The notes: generated by a model from the sequence alone, not told the origin. A DNA stretch of 11,491 nucleotides from Euperipatoides rowelli (GCA_003024985.2 PXIH01S0047045.1), one strand, 5' to 3'. Shown: positions 1-8,924, counted from the stretch's first letter. Program-made: numbers and translations.

Positions 1-115
1 ATTATTTAATGGTAAATAAATAATGGTGTAAAACACCTAGATGTCTTTCAAAGATTTTGTTCTCTTCAGGGTATCAACACGAATTCAAATATGAAACTTA
101 TTAAAAAAATAAAAG

Positions 116-185
116 ATGTTGAATGGTCACGGTTTTACCAGTAAGTGGTGATTCACTTACTAGTTGAAAGCTGACCATTCAACAT
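116..185 (+). other. 70-bp imperfect hairpin, pre-miRNA-like or a very small MITE
   Basis: Two 32-nt arms flank a 6-nt loop (GTGATT). The base is 14 perfect pairs (ATGTTGAATGGTCA with TGACCATTCAACAT), the middle 10 positions are mostly unpaired with a few pairs, and the top is 8 perfect pairs (AGTAAGTG with CACTTACT). Beyond one mismatch at the base, AAAA (111-114) pairs with TTTT (187-190). Arm length, bulged middle and small loop resemble a metazoan miRNA precursor. A short palindromic transposon remnant would look the same. I do not recognise either arm as a known mature miRNA. It could be transcribed in either direction; if intronic, the sense copy would be the + strand. Confidence 0.6.
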
Positions 186-530
186 ATTTTCTTTCTTTAT
201 AATTACATAGTCTTAGGGTACATTTTGTTAAAAAAAAAACTGATATTCAGAGTACATCTGACTAAGCTCTAAATCCAGAGAAGTTGGATTTTAAAAAATC
301 TGAGTACCCACTGTCATGGATTTTATCGAAGTACACTAAGAATATTCCAAGTAAAAGTATCAGGATTCAGAGGAATACCCACAATGCATCGCAATATAAT
401 CAAAATCCAAAATGGAGCAAATTAGACTAATCTAACCATTTTTTTACGCACTAATGTCTCTCCTTAATTTTATATTCTGACTAGATGAGATATATTCCCA
501 GTCAATGAGATAGTGATATCTGCTATCAAT
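186..530. other. AT-rich sequence with no recognised feature
   Basis: I see no gene, terminal inverted repeat pair or tandem array here, only short homopolymer runs and unstructured AT-rich DNA between the hairpin and the tRNA-like segment. Confidence 0.6.
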
Positions 531-606
531 GTATTGGTGGTGCAGATTGATAGCATGCTGACTTTAAAATGTAAAACCCTGATATTGCATGTTCAAATCC
601 TTCTAC
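531..606 (+). repeat. Degenerate tRNA-like segment, possible SINE head
   Basis: TGGTGCAGATTGATAGC (538-554) reads like a tRNA D-arm and polymerase III A box. GTTCAAATCC (591-600) is a near-perfect B box. The spacing suits a tRNA with a longer variable arm, and the loop-like ACTTTAAAATG between them recalls a leucine-type anticodon arm. The acceptor and anticodon stems do not pair well, so this is not a functional tRNA. The likely reading is the promoter head of an old tRNA-derived SINE, pointing to the right. Chance resemblance is possible because only about 75 bp support it. Confidence 0.42.
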
Positions 607-669
607 AAACATGATTGTTTATTCAGTCTGACATAAGACCTTTATAAGCTCATTCAGATGAATGTTTAG

Positions 670-905
670 ATCATTTTTTGTCTAGAGTTTAAATTCTGGA
701 TCCCCCAATATGGTGCCACATCTGATGTTAGAATATTAAATCTTGTGAACAAAGAACTGATTGAATGCAGAAAGGTACTTTTTAAATGGATGCCATCTTG
801 ATAAATTGAAGGGGTCAAATATTGGTTGGTCCTATTGAATACTGGACTAAAAGCTACGGATTAGCTAAAATATGTTTTATATAAGCTGACATATCTTTAG
901 GTCAA
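670..905 (+). repeat. Diverged copy of the foldback/palindromic repeat family
   Basis: About 714-773 closely matches the arms of the foldback element at 5744-6218. Shared blocks include GATGTTAGAATATTAAAT, then GAACAAAGAACTGAT, then GAATGCAGAAAG. To its left, a C-rich piece (CCCCCAATATGG) and GTTTA align with the outer part of the same arm. To its right, GGATTAGCTAAAATATG (858-874) matches the centre of the palindromic unit, but about 80 bp of unrelated sequence separates the two blocks. No intact mirror arm is present, so the copy is deleted or rearranged. It follows the tRNA-like segment, so the two could belong to one composite element. Confidence 0.6.
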
Positions 906-2400
906 ATCTTTTGCCGGTCGGAAATGAATGATCATGTGCTTAATAACATCCATCTTGTTGTTGGTCCGGAAAATAAACTTTTCTCAATTATTTTTTTTTT
1001 TTATTGTACATTTTTTTTCTCATTTGTCTCCATCTTTTATTACTCTATTAGTGGATTTAATAATCTTGGACTCTGTCTTTCTCTTTTTATGTTTCGTGAT
1101 TTGTACAATATTATTATTCCAAGCTCTAGCTCGGAGTCCCAATTTACCAGTTGGATTAAAAAGCAAATAGATGAGAGTATAGACTTCAGAGTGTGGTTAA
1201 AATCTACTTTATAGAAACTCAATGTTTATGCAGCACAAAATAGCTTTCTAATGTAGGTTTACATCTTGCCTAAATTGTCACCTCAGATCCTAATAACAGG
1301 TAATACTAGGCCCTAATATTCAGAAAATTCATTATGTCAGGAATTTGAAGTTCAGAGTTTTGTTGCAAATCTTCTGCTATTAAACACAAAAATATCATAA
1401 TGACCATTAGACGTCAGTTTTTTTGGCATGGGAACTATTTTTAGAAACTTTAAAAAAAAATTGATGCCTGTGTAATGGGCTTATAAATACTATTCTGATT
1501 AAATAAAAAATCCAGAAGTTACAACCCCATGTGACAAAATTATGGGGTTGGAAATTAAGCAAATAAAGTATGTGTTTCGATCTTATCCAAACCTATGTGG
1601 CATTCTAGGGGTTATTGTTGTTTTTTTTTAAATGGTAGACAAATTGACATATTATTCCATACTACTTACTGTATTATGATTACAAAATGATATGTTAAGA
1701 ATAAATTCTGATGACTACTTGAATATCAAACCACTAAGACATGTTTAATTAAATTACTTTGATTTTCCAATAACTATTAATTTAATATAATGTCTGCTAC
1801 CAATCTTTAGTTTGAGATTTTAAAACTTAAGAAATTGCCAGACATATTTTCCAGTTCTTTAAGTTTTAATGAGTGAATCTATAAACTCAGAGAAAATTAA
1901 TTGATTAAATGTGAACCCAACCGTTAGCACTTATTACCCTGTCTTTTTTTTCTTCTACTAGAATCATCAATAATATTTTAACTAGACCATTAAGTTATGA
2001 AAATGAAAGTATCTTAAAAAATGGACATACAGCACTTTGAGAGAATCATTACAATTTCTTCAAGTAGTGAGTATGTTAGATATTGGTTGTAACATAAGAA
2101 AGCTATTGAAAATAGGTCATAAATATACCTATATACTTTTATATATGTTATATATTATGTCCAAATGACCATTGATTATTTGTTTAATACTCTAACTATA
2201 TGCAAATTGAATTGATAATCATCAAAATATGAACATTAAGATTTGTCCTCCTGCACCTCTGTGTATGTTTGTGACTAGTTTAATATCTCTGGAACGATTT
2301 AATAGATTTTCAAGTTCTACATCATTCGGTATTCAAAATTTAACAAACAAATAATTGTATTTTAGGTCCATCTCAATTTGGTAAAACACCTGGACTGATA
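906..2400. other. AT-rich stretch without a supported gene
   Basis: This holds poly-T runs, a small hairpin at 1522-1550 (CAACCCCAT and ATGGGGTTG, spacer 11 nt) and a TATA-rich patch near 2120-2160. An ORF of 96 codons at 924-1214 is low in complexity (phenylalanine-rich from T runs), matches no family I know and has no splice or promoter context, so I do not call it a gene. Confidence 0.6.
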
Positions 2401-2404
2401 GAAT

Positions 2405-3290
2405 TAATGGTATTGATGGGTATTCCATTGTCAATATTATTTAAGGGTATTATGCTAGACCTGAACTGATGGCATGTTTAGTATTGTTGACAGTTTCTGA
2501 CAAGTATTTTATTGTCAATATTATTAATGGGTTTTACACTAGACCTGAAGTTAGGACATATTTAGTACTATTGGTTGTATTTTGACAAGTATATCATTGT
2601 CAAAATTATTGCTGGAGTGAGGCCATCTTTAGTATTGTTGATAGAATTTCTACAAGTATTTCATTGTCAATATTATTGATGGGTATTAAGCTCGACCTGA
2701 AGGACGGGCATGTTTACTGTATTATTGATAGCATTTTGACAAGTATTCCATTGTCAATAATATTGGCAGGTATTACTCTAGACCTGAAATGAGGATATCT
2801 TTAATATTTTTGATGTAATTTTGAAAAGGATTTCATTGTCAACATTATTAACATGTATTACACTAGCCTAAAGTGAAGACATATTTAATATTATTGATCG
2901 TACTTTGACAAGTATATCATTGTCAAAATTATTCCTGGGTAATACATTAGACCTGAAGTGAGGACATCTTTAGTATTGTTGACGGAATTTTGACAAGTAT
3001 TTCATTGTCAATATTATTAACATGTATTACACTAGTCCTGAAGTGAGGACATATTTCATATTATTGATTGTATTTTGACAAGTATTTCATTGTCGATATT
3101 ATTGACGGGTACTACTCTAGACCTGAAGTGAGGGCATGTTTAGTATTATTGACAGTAATTTAACAAGTATTCGATTGTCAATATTAATGGCAGCTATTAT
3201 GCTAGACCTAAAGTGAATACACATTTAGTATTATTGGTTGTATTTTGACAAGTTTTTCATTACCATTTTATTGATGGTATTAGGCTACTA
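2405..3290. repeat. ~85-bp tandem satellite array, about ten degenerate copies
   Basis: The box ATTGTCA or a close variant recurs at 2427, 2511, 2596, 2663, 2750, 2835, 2919, 3004, 3089, 3174 and (degenerate) 3259. Most spacings are 84-87 bp; one is 67 because a copy lost its ACTAGACCT segment. Each unit runs roughly: ATTGTCAATATTATT, GGGTATTAC, CTAGACCTGAAGTGAG, a CATNTTTAGTATT block, then TTTTGACAAGTATTTC. Three variants of the CATNTTTA block (CATGTTTA, CATATTTA, CATCTTTA) alternate. The pairs at 2750-2918 and 2919-3088 look like ~170-bp dimers, a hint of higher-order structure. Most junctions carry the inverted box TTGACAA-N8-TTGTCAA. No ORF runs through the array. Confidence 0.9.
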
Positions 3291-3894
3291 TAACATAATT
3301 GAATTTAAAAGAAATATTTAAGTTATTTAGACAGGAGAAGTTGGATCACTCAATCATTTGTAGAGAAACAAAAAAGTGAAAATACTCCCATTTAGAGGAT
3401 TTTTGTGTGCAGAGGCAGCTTTTACAACTTTGAAGTTATTTTCATTGCCAAATCTTAAGGGAAATAATTGTACAATATATGCTATTAAATGAAAACATTT
3501 TAGAGCCACATAGAATGATTAATTTTAATTTATGGTTACATATTTATGTTTTTATATCACACCTTGATTCTGAAACTAATGAGTTAACACATATTGTTGT
3601 GCACTTTTATTTATGCATTAAAATACAGTCACGACTCCACATTTAATCGACTGAAGAAACCATTTGTTTAGTCTGTTATTTGAGATGCCATTGAATGGTT
3701 AATATAAATAATTGTTATCAATTTTTAGTGCAGATTCCTAGATGACAAGCTTCAATTTAATACGTTAGTGAATAACTGAAAACACTTTATTGAAGCGAAA
3801 AAGCATAATCACATTCGGGCACACAGCAGATATGCAAATAATTAAGTACTATTCCCAAGATGGTTATTTTGAATTATCCCTGTCTCTTCAGTTG
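3291..3894. other. AT-rich sequence with no recognised feature
   Basis: Between the satellite and the hAT-type element I see no ORF of interest, inverted repeat pair or tandem structure. It is plain intron-like sequence. Confidence 0.6.
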
Positions 3895-3902
3895 GGGTAG
3901 AG
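3895..3902. repeat. Left 8-bp target-site duplication of the hAT-type element
   Basis: GGGTAGAG here is identical to 4442-4449 on the other side of the element, which defines its exact borders and shows it arrived by cut-and-paste insertion. Confidence 0.92.
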
Positions 3903-4441
3903 CAGCGGTTCTCAACCTGTTGCTCGGGAGCATCACAGTGCTCTTTGAATGAAAATAAGTGCTCGCGGAGATGTGCTAAATTAGTGCTCGAGTGCACCAT
4001 AAATTGTAAAAAGAGTGCTCGCCAACATTATTTCGATTTAATAATAAATAATAATAATCCATATACTTTAAGCATGGACAATATACTTGTTGACAGTATT
4101 CATAACACTTCACCATTTGTTCTTTCCCGAGTGACTAGAGAGAGATACAATAACAATAAATAAACATCGTTGACATTCTTGATAGCAGTCAGGCTCTAGG
4201 GTCTAGTTTTTTTTTTTTTTTTGCATATCAACAGTTTGAGGACTGTATGGGTTTATTTACCTAGTTTCAATAAAAAATAAATTGAAATAATTTAAAAAGA
4301 CTGGGGTGATTAAAATAAAAACTACACAAAAACAGCTCATCAAAAAAAAAAAAAAGCTCATCAGAAAAAAATAGTGGGAGCTCTTCAAGTGACCTGAGAC
4401 TCCAAAGGTGTGCACACTCTTGAAAAGGTTGAGAAGCACTG
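3903..4441. mobile_element. Non-autonomous hAT-type DNA transposon (MITE), 539 bp
   Basis: The ends are CAGCGGTTCTCAACCT on the left and the reverse complement of CAGTGCTTCTCAACCT on the right, a 16-bp terminal inverted repeat with two mismatches. CAGnGnTTCTCAAnCT is the classic hAT/Charlie-type terminus. The element is flanked by exact 8-bp copies of GGGTAGAG (3895-3902 and 4442-4449), the target duplication length of the hAT superfamily. The left subterminal region has four GTGCTC motifs (3938, 3959, 3984, 4015) plus TTGCTC at 3919, possible transposase-binding repeats. Short ORFs inside (for example 3945-4163, 72 codons) do not resemble a transposase, so it would have needed one supplied in trans. 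An internal A-run with a repeated AGCTCATCA lies near 4336-4362. Confidence 0.93.
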
Positions 4442-4449
4442 GGGTAGAG
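4442..4449. repeat. Right 8-bp target-site duplication of the hAT-type element
   Basis: GGGTAGAG is an exact copy of 3895-3902. The lack of any mismatch fits an insertion that is not very old. Confidence 0.92.
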
Positions 4450-5743
4450 CATACTCAACTTATTAGATAGAATTAATGAGAAATAGTCTAAGGAAAAAAC
4501 ATTTACGTAATCGTAGCGACTATAAAACTCCAAATAATTTGTGAAGACGCCTAGATCACCCATTGTTAACTATAGTATTTCTTTTCTATGCTTATTAATT
4601 TTCTGATTATAAAACATTTGCATATCTCGTGGCATTAATGTTATTATGCATTAATGTTTGCATATCTCATGGCATTAATGTTATTGTGCAGGGATTTAAA
4701 ATCCAACAATTGACTCCAAAAATTAATCCTATGTTAGTTCAAATCGAAAAAAAAAAGATAATGTAGAGGGGAGGGGTGTATCAAAGTGATCATGCTATGT
4801 TTTTATTTTATACCATATTTTATGTTATACTTTACCAAGGATAAAATAAGTTAAGACAACTTTAAATGTAGTTTTGACTTGGTTTACCTCTAGGTAACAT
4901 TTTACGGATTGTACTATTATACAAAAACTGTTTTTTTATACAAATATAATCCATTTTATTGTCTCTTTACCCTATTGTGGTATTAAATATCAGATTTATA
5001 GCATCTTTATATTTTTTTTAAAGTTTCTTCCATAAAAAAAAATCGTGTATAAAAGTTTTATTTTTATTTTTATCTGACGGACTTGCAAAACTTTAATGTA
5101 ATCTTGCTATGAAAAAGTCCCTGATGATAAATTGTTTTTGAAATTTTCCAAGAGATAGTTTCATTTAATATTCCCCTGTGGTGATCTCTGTCATAAGACC
5201 TTAAGGTCACTTTCATCTTGTGGAAAGTTCAAATTAAACTTGAGATAAATATTAGGTTGGACGATTGAAAAGGGCTTTGTGAATATGACCACGTGTTAAT
5301 AATAGTGGTTGTTTGAATCAAGAGACCTGTCCCTTTTGTCACATTGAGCGACTCAAGTAAAATGATTTAATAGCAAAATATTTTTGGGGAAAATAAAGAT
5401 GTTTTTGGTGTAAAGTGTATTTTGATTTAAAATCTTGAAATTTGTTTCCTCCCAAATGACAATCACATTTGAAAGCAATAAACTGAAACAAAATCTATAA
5501 AAACAATCAATATATATCAAACAGTCAACAACTTTTTATTTTATTTTAAAACAAATTTTATTTTTTAGAAAAAAAAAATATTGGGTATGCGAGTAAGAAG
5601 ATTTGGATCTGTATGTAAAGAATTTGAAACATGTATTCAAGTTTATTTATTGCGCTAAATAAAATAATCAATATTTTTATTCCAATAATAATTCTATTAT
5701 CTTCCTAGCCCAACAAGATATAAAAATATTACAAGATTAGGCA
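4450..5743. other. AT-rich stretch; only a short direct duplication stands out
   Basis: Apart from the duplication at 4617-4690, this holds homopolymer tracts, a 12-bp perfect palindrome GACCTTAAGGTC (5197-5208) and an E-box-like CACGTG (5290-5295). These motifs are short enough to occur by chance. No coding region is supported; the antisense ORF at 4267-4563 lies mainly inside the hAT-type element and is low in complexity. Confidence 0.55.
4617..4690. repeat. Direct duplication, two ~34-bp copies with 40-bp period
   Basis: TTTGCATATCTCGTGGCATT... (4617-4650) is repeated at 4657-4690 with two differences. Six bases (TTAATG) lie between the copies and themselves repeat an internal part of the unit, as expected from replication slippage. 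Each copy contains TTTGCATAT, close to an octamer-type POU motif, but this is probably incidental. Confidence 0.85.
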
Positions 5744-6218
5744 AGACTCCCGTTTATGTCCCCCCCCCCCCCAGCAGGGTCACCACAACTGATGTTAGAA
5801 CACTAAACCTAGTGAAAAAAGCACTGATCGAATGCAGAAAAGATGAAGGGTTTAGCTAAAGTATGTTTTAGCTAGATAAAACTTATTTTAGCTATATCCT
5901 TCATCATTCCTGCATTTGATCAATGAACATAGCACTGATCGAATGCAGAAAAGATGAAGGGTTTAGCTAAAATATGTTTTAGCTAGATAAAACATATTTT
6001 AGCTAAACACTTCATCATTCCTGCATTTGATCAATGAACAAAGCGCTGATCGAATGCAGAAAAGATGAAGGGATTAGCTAAAATATGTTTTAGCTAGATA
6101 AACATATTTTATCTAAGCCTTCATCCTTTCTGCATTCGATCAGAACTTTATTCACTTGATTTAATATTCTAACGTTAGTTGTGGTGGATATACTAGGGGT
6201 GGTGTAAACTTAGAGTCT
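5744..6218. mobile_element. Foldback element: long inverted arms around three tandem palindromes
   Basis: The outer arms (about 5744-5825 and 6142-6218) are imperfect inverted copies, both beginning AGACTC and sharing GTTTA, a C-rich piece, CACCACAACT and GTTAGAA. Between them are three palindromic units of about 94-96 bp (5826-5921, 5937-6032, 6048-6141) at a 111-bp period. Each starts GATCGAATGCAGAAAAGATG, has TTAGCTAAAATATG and its mirror in the centre, and ends in the inverse of its start. No ORF is present. The structure is that of a foldback transposon or palindrome-rich MITE with internal amplification. I could not find a clear target duplication, so the exact ends and superfamily are unknown. 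Confidence 0.85.
5760..5772. repeat. Poly-C tract (13 C) in the left arm of the foldback element
   Basis: The related copy near 705-709 has five Cs at the matching place and the right arm has about four Gs (6197-6199 region). The run therefore looks like an expansion inside the element. Its length may also be a sequencing weak spot. Confidence 0.75.
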
Positions 6219-6222
6219 TTCC

Positions 6223-7754
6223 CAAGATTATGATAAGGTAAAAAGTTAAAAATAATAAGAGATAAATGAAAAAAAACAATGAAAAAAAAATTACCTTAGA
6301 ATTCTCTTCATGATGGGTCCCACCAAATAAGTACCCCTAATTCTTAGCCAAAGTGAGGTAATGGGCACCATCATCAAACAAGTACACCACACTTAAACTT
6401 TCTTATCCCTCTGAAAGAAATGCAAGCTATGCCATGCAACTGTGCCTCCCACTCCTAGTTTTCACCTCATCTAAAGTTCTGGAGAGTGTTATCTATATAC
6501 CCAAATAAGTGTGTTGTTTGAAAAACAATCTTTTAAACAATTTTAATTTTATCCAAACAAGGGCACTTGGGCAGTTTTGCAATGCATTGTGGTAAATATT
6601 TAGTTCACTAGAATGGCACTGAACAAGGATGCCTTTCCTGAATGAAGTTAAATGTGATACATACTTGATCAGCATAGTATTGTATATCTAAGGATTATTT
6701 GTTATATATGCATGATAATAGGCTAACGCAGGTCATCTAAGTACAGAATTGAAAGCATTGATTAGGACTAATAATTTTCAACATGGAGATGATATTGAGG
6801 TATGGAATCTGACTGTTCTAATCTAAGAGTTGTATAGTTTGTGGCTATTTCTAGTAATGATACCAGAGGTACTGAAGTGAGTGTTAGGCACAAATTTGGG
6901 AAAAGTTTAAAAAGATTTTAGTAAAATTAACCATGAGGGTTGTTCTACTTTGATTTAGAGATTCTAATTCCATTATCAACAATCCAACATTATAGTTTAT
7001 AAAATTGTTTTTTAAATTAATTAGATTCAAAAGCATCTTTTTGTTTAATTGTAATTGCACATTGACATGGGACCTGTTTAATAAACCCATATATATTGTG
7101 AATTAGGAGGGGGCTAGAGAGGGGTGATGCTTTCCATTTTATTTCTTTGATTCTGCATTTTAATCTGGAGTAAAAAAAAATATCCTGACTTTTACCATAT
7201 TTATACTTTTACACTGAACATATGCGACATGATAAAAATTCAGTAGTTTATAAACAACTCCTTGACAACAATCACCAAGCAACAATATCTAATTTCTATT
7301 CATTCATGCAAATTTTAATTCACAAAAGCACATGATTTTAGAATGTCTACTAATACAGAATGATAACATGTCTTTTAACCTCAATAAAGGCCTACAATTA
7401 TTAACCAAGTAATTTCACGGTCAGTCACAATGTCTTATTTTAAAAAAAAATGGAAATTATTCTAACTGTAAATATTATTTTTAATTATTGTTTTCTTATA
7501 ATTTGATATTGCAATTTATTTTCATTTTTCAATATTTTAGAAATCTATTGTGTATTTCGCTGATGAGCTGGTAAAAACCCAACAAAAGTTTTCTCGTCCA
7601 TATTATTCAGATATTAAAATGTATAGCGAATATTCTTCTTTCTAATAATAAATATGTTCAGTGTGAATTGAGTTTCTTCATAAGAATTCTATTTTACACA
7701 AGTGACAGAGTTTCAATAACTTTACACAAAGTTACCGGTTGCATGAAATATGGA
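6223..7754. other. Gene-free stretch with one slightly GC-richer patch
   Basis: At about 6290-6480 base composition is more balanced, and two related segments occur about 48 bp apart: ATGGGTCCCACCAAATAAG at 6313 and ATGGGCACCATCATCAAAC at 6361, each followed by a GTAC and C-rich piece. This may be the remnant of an unidentified dispersed repeat. The rest is AT-rich with no supported gene; the short antisense ORFs at 6493-6675 and 6884-7090 match nothing I know. Confidence 0.5.
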
Positions 7755-8165
7755 TAGCCCTATACAAGGCCCCACATCCTAATTGGGTCCCCTGGACTGG
7801 AAATGCAGGCGGGGTTATTACATATTTTTGATAAGCTTCTCTTTGTTCGTGAAGATTTTATAAGCTTATTTTTAGGTTGTATGGACGTTTTGTTTATCTT
7901 TGTTTGGCCTACAAACCACTTCTCTGTGCCTACAGGGTTCCTTGTTCATGAAGATTTTGATAAGCTTTTTTTTTGGTTGTATGGATGTTTTGTTTATCTT
8001 TGCTTGTCCTATGGGCCCTTGTCCAGGCCTATGGTCATCCCTGATCATAACTATGTAGTTTCTAATGAAGTTTCTTCAAACATGGGCACCCCTGGCCTTG
8101 GGCCTCAGTACTATAGTCCATCCAACCCCCTCTCCCTATGTAGGAGCCTTAGCTCTATGTAAGTT
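7755..8165 (+). repeat. GC-richer patch with ~99-bp tandem duplication and a 119-codon ORF of doubtful meaning
   Basis: A ~72-bp segment (7841-7912) recurs at 7940-8011, a 99-bp offset. Shared landmarks are TTGTTCRTGAAGATTTT, ATAAGCTT, GGTTGTATGGA and TTTTGTTTATCTTTG. A partial third piece (TTTTTGATAAGCTT) lies at about 7825. An ORF at 7803-8162 spans the duplication, so its peptide has two similar halves (EDF...LF.LGCMDVLFIF and EDFDKLFFWLYGCFVYL). I recognise no domain. The hydrophobic halves come from T-rich codons, and no splice sites or promoter are obvious. I treat it as a repeat-derived ORF or old transposable-element fragment; a real small gene is possible but weakly supported. Confidence 0.6.
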
Positions 8166-8673
8166 TAGTGCACTACTATAGTTAGGTATATGTATTTAAC
8201 AGATACACAGTCATCTGTCATTATCCGTAATAATTGGAAATACCCAATATTTACGCAGATGTATTGGGTTGCCCTCTTTTATGTTTAGTCTTATTTCTTA
8301 GGTTCATTATTTTACTTTAATAACATTATCTTTGAAAGTGTATTTTCATAAAACAGTAAATAGAAAAAAATATTTTGCACAAGGCTAGAAAGTATTGAAA
8401 TTCGTTTTGACACTTAAAGATAAAAAAAAAACACATTATAACTATTGAATTAAGGTGACGAATATAATTGGCTGTTGTATAGAAAAATTTCATTGGTTGC
8501 GGGCCAAACAATACAAATAATTATAAACAAATTTGCACATACTCACTGTGTTGTAACTAGCTTTTCCTTTGACCTGCGCAAGCTTTTATTTTTGGTCCTC
8601 TTTTTTTTTTTTTTTTTTTTGTGCGTGTGGAAAATAATAATATAACAAATATGATGTTAACAATAATTGTTTA
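8166..8673. other. AT-rich stretch with no gene
   Basis: Apart from the possible mariner-like ends, this holds A and T runs, the longest a T tract near 8601-8620. The antisense ORF at 8326-8511 has no recognisable domain. Confidence 0.55.
8226..8275. repeat. Possible mariner-like terminal ends facing each other across 12 bp
   Basis: TACCCAATA (8241-8249) and TATTGGGTTGCCC (8262-8274) form an inverted pair with a 12-bp spacer. TATTGGGTTGCCC resembles the start of mariner-type terminal repeats. The left piece, read in reverse complement, continues TTTCCAATTATTACGGAT, loosely like the rest of such a repeat. No matching far ends were found, so this may be chance. Confidence 0.25.
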
Positions 8674-8677
8674 TTAA
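8674..8677. repeat. Left TTAA target duplication of the piggyBac-type MITE
   Basis: TTAA directly before the CCC terminus, matched by TTAA at 8921-8924 directly after GGG. Confidence 0.88.
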
Positions 8678-8920
8678 CCCTTTCCACTCCAATGGCGATT
8701 CTCAATCTCCATTATTACATTCAAATATGCTTCAATTACTATTTTTTTTTTCGTTTCAACGACTCAAAATATATTTGTCTTTAATTATCCCAAGAGATTT
8801 TTAAAAAAAAATCAATTAAAAGAATACTAATCTTAATTTAAAAAAAAAAAAAAACGATTTTTCATTTTTATTGTGGAGCTGTAGAAACCAAATTCTCTGA
8901 ATTCAGTGGAGTGGAAAGGG
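8678..8920. mobile_element. Non-autonomous piggyBac-type element (MITE), 243 bp, between TTAA sites
   Basis: The termini are CCCTTTCCACTCCA on the left and its exact reverse complement on the right, extending to 17 bp with one mismatch. Both ends are flanked by TTAA (8674-8677 and 8921-8924), the invariant target duplication of piggyBac elements, whose termini begin CCC. The interior is AT-rich with A and T runs and no ORF of note, so this is a MITE mobilised in trans. The perfect inverted symmetry continues three bases outside (TTA/TAA), probably by chance or target preference. Confidence 0.9.
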
Positions 8921-8924
8921 TTAA
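8921..8924. repeat. Right TTAA target duplication of the piggyBac-type MITE
   Basis: TTAA directly after the GGG terminus, the partner of 8674-8677. Confidence 0.88.

Noticed and set aside
531-606. Functional tRNA gene
   Set aside because: A and B boxes are visible, but the acceptor and anticodon stems do not pair, so at most a tRNA-derived repeat head.
924-1214. 96-codon ORF rich in phenylalanine and isoleucine, with an overlapping 80-codon ORF
   Set aside because: The composition comes from poly-T tracts, two frames are open at once, no domain is recognisable and there is no splice or promoter context.
1522-1550. Hairpin CAACCCCAT/ATGGGGTTG as a terminator or miRNA
   Set aside because: A nine-base-pair stem with an 11-nt loop is too short for a pre-miRNA, and bacterial terminators are not relevant here.
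2405-3290. CRISPR array
   Set aside because: The ~85-bp units are degenerate along their whole length with no unique spacers between short identical repeats, and the context is a eukaryotic intron.
3945-4163. 72-codon ORF inside the hAT-type element
   Set aside because: No resemblance to a hAT transposase; it lies in the subterminal repeat region and ends well before the right terminus.
4267-4563. 98-codon antisense ORF and the overlapping 60-codon one
   Set aside because: Low-complexity F/L/S stretches arise from A-runs in the MITE and cross its right border, so this is chance.
5197-5208. GACCTTAAGGTC palindrome as a nuclear-receptor site
   Set aside because: A 12-bp motif in a large intron with no supporting context; expected by chance often enough.
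5290-5295. CACGTG E-box
   Set aside because: A six-base motif with no promoter nearby.
6884-7090. 68-codon antisense ORF
   Set aside because: Asparagine/leucine-rich from AT-rich DNA, with no domain and no context.
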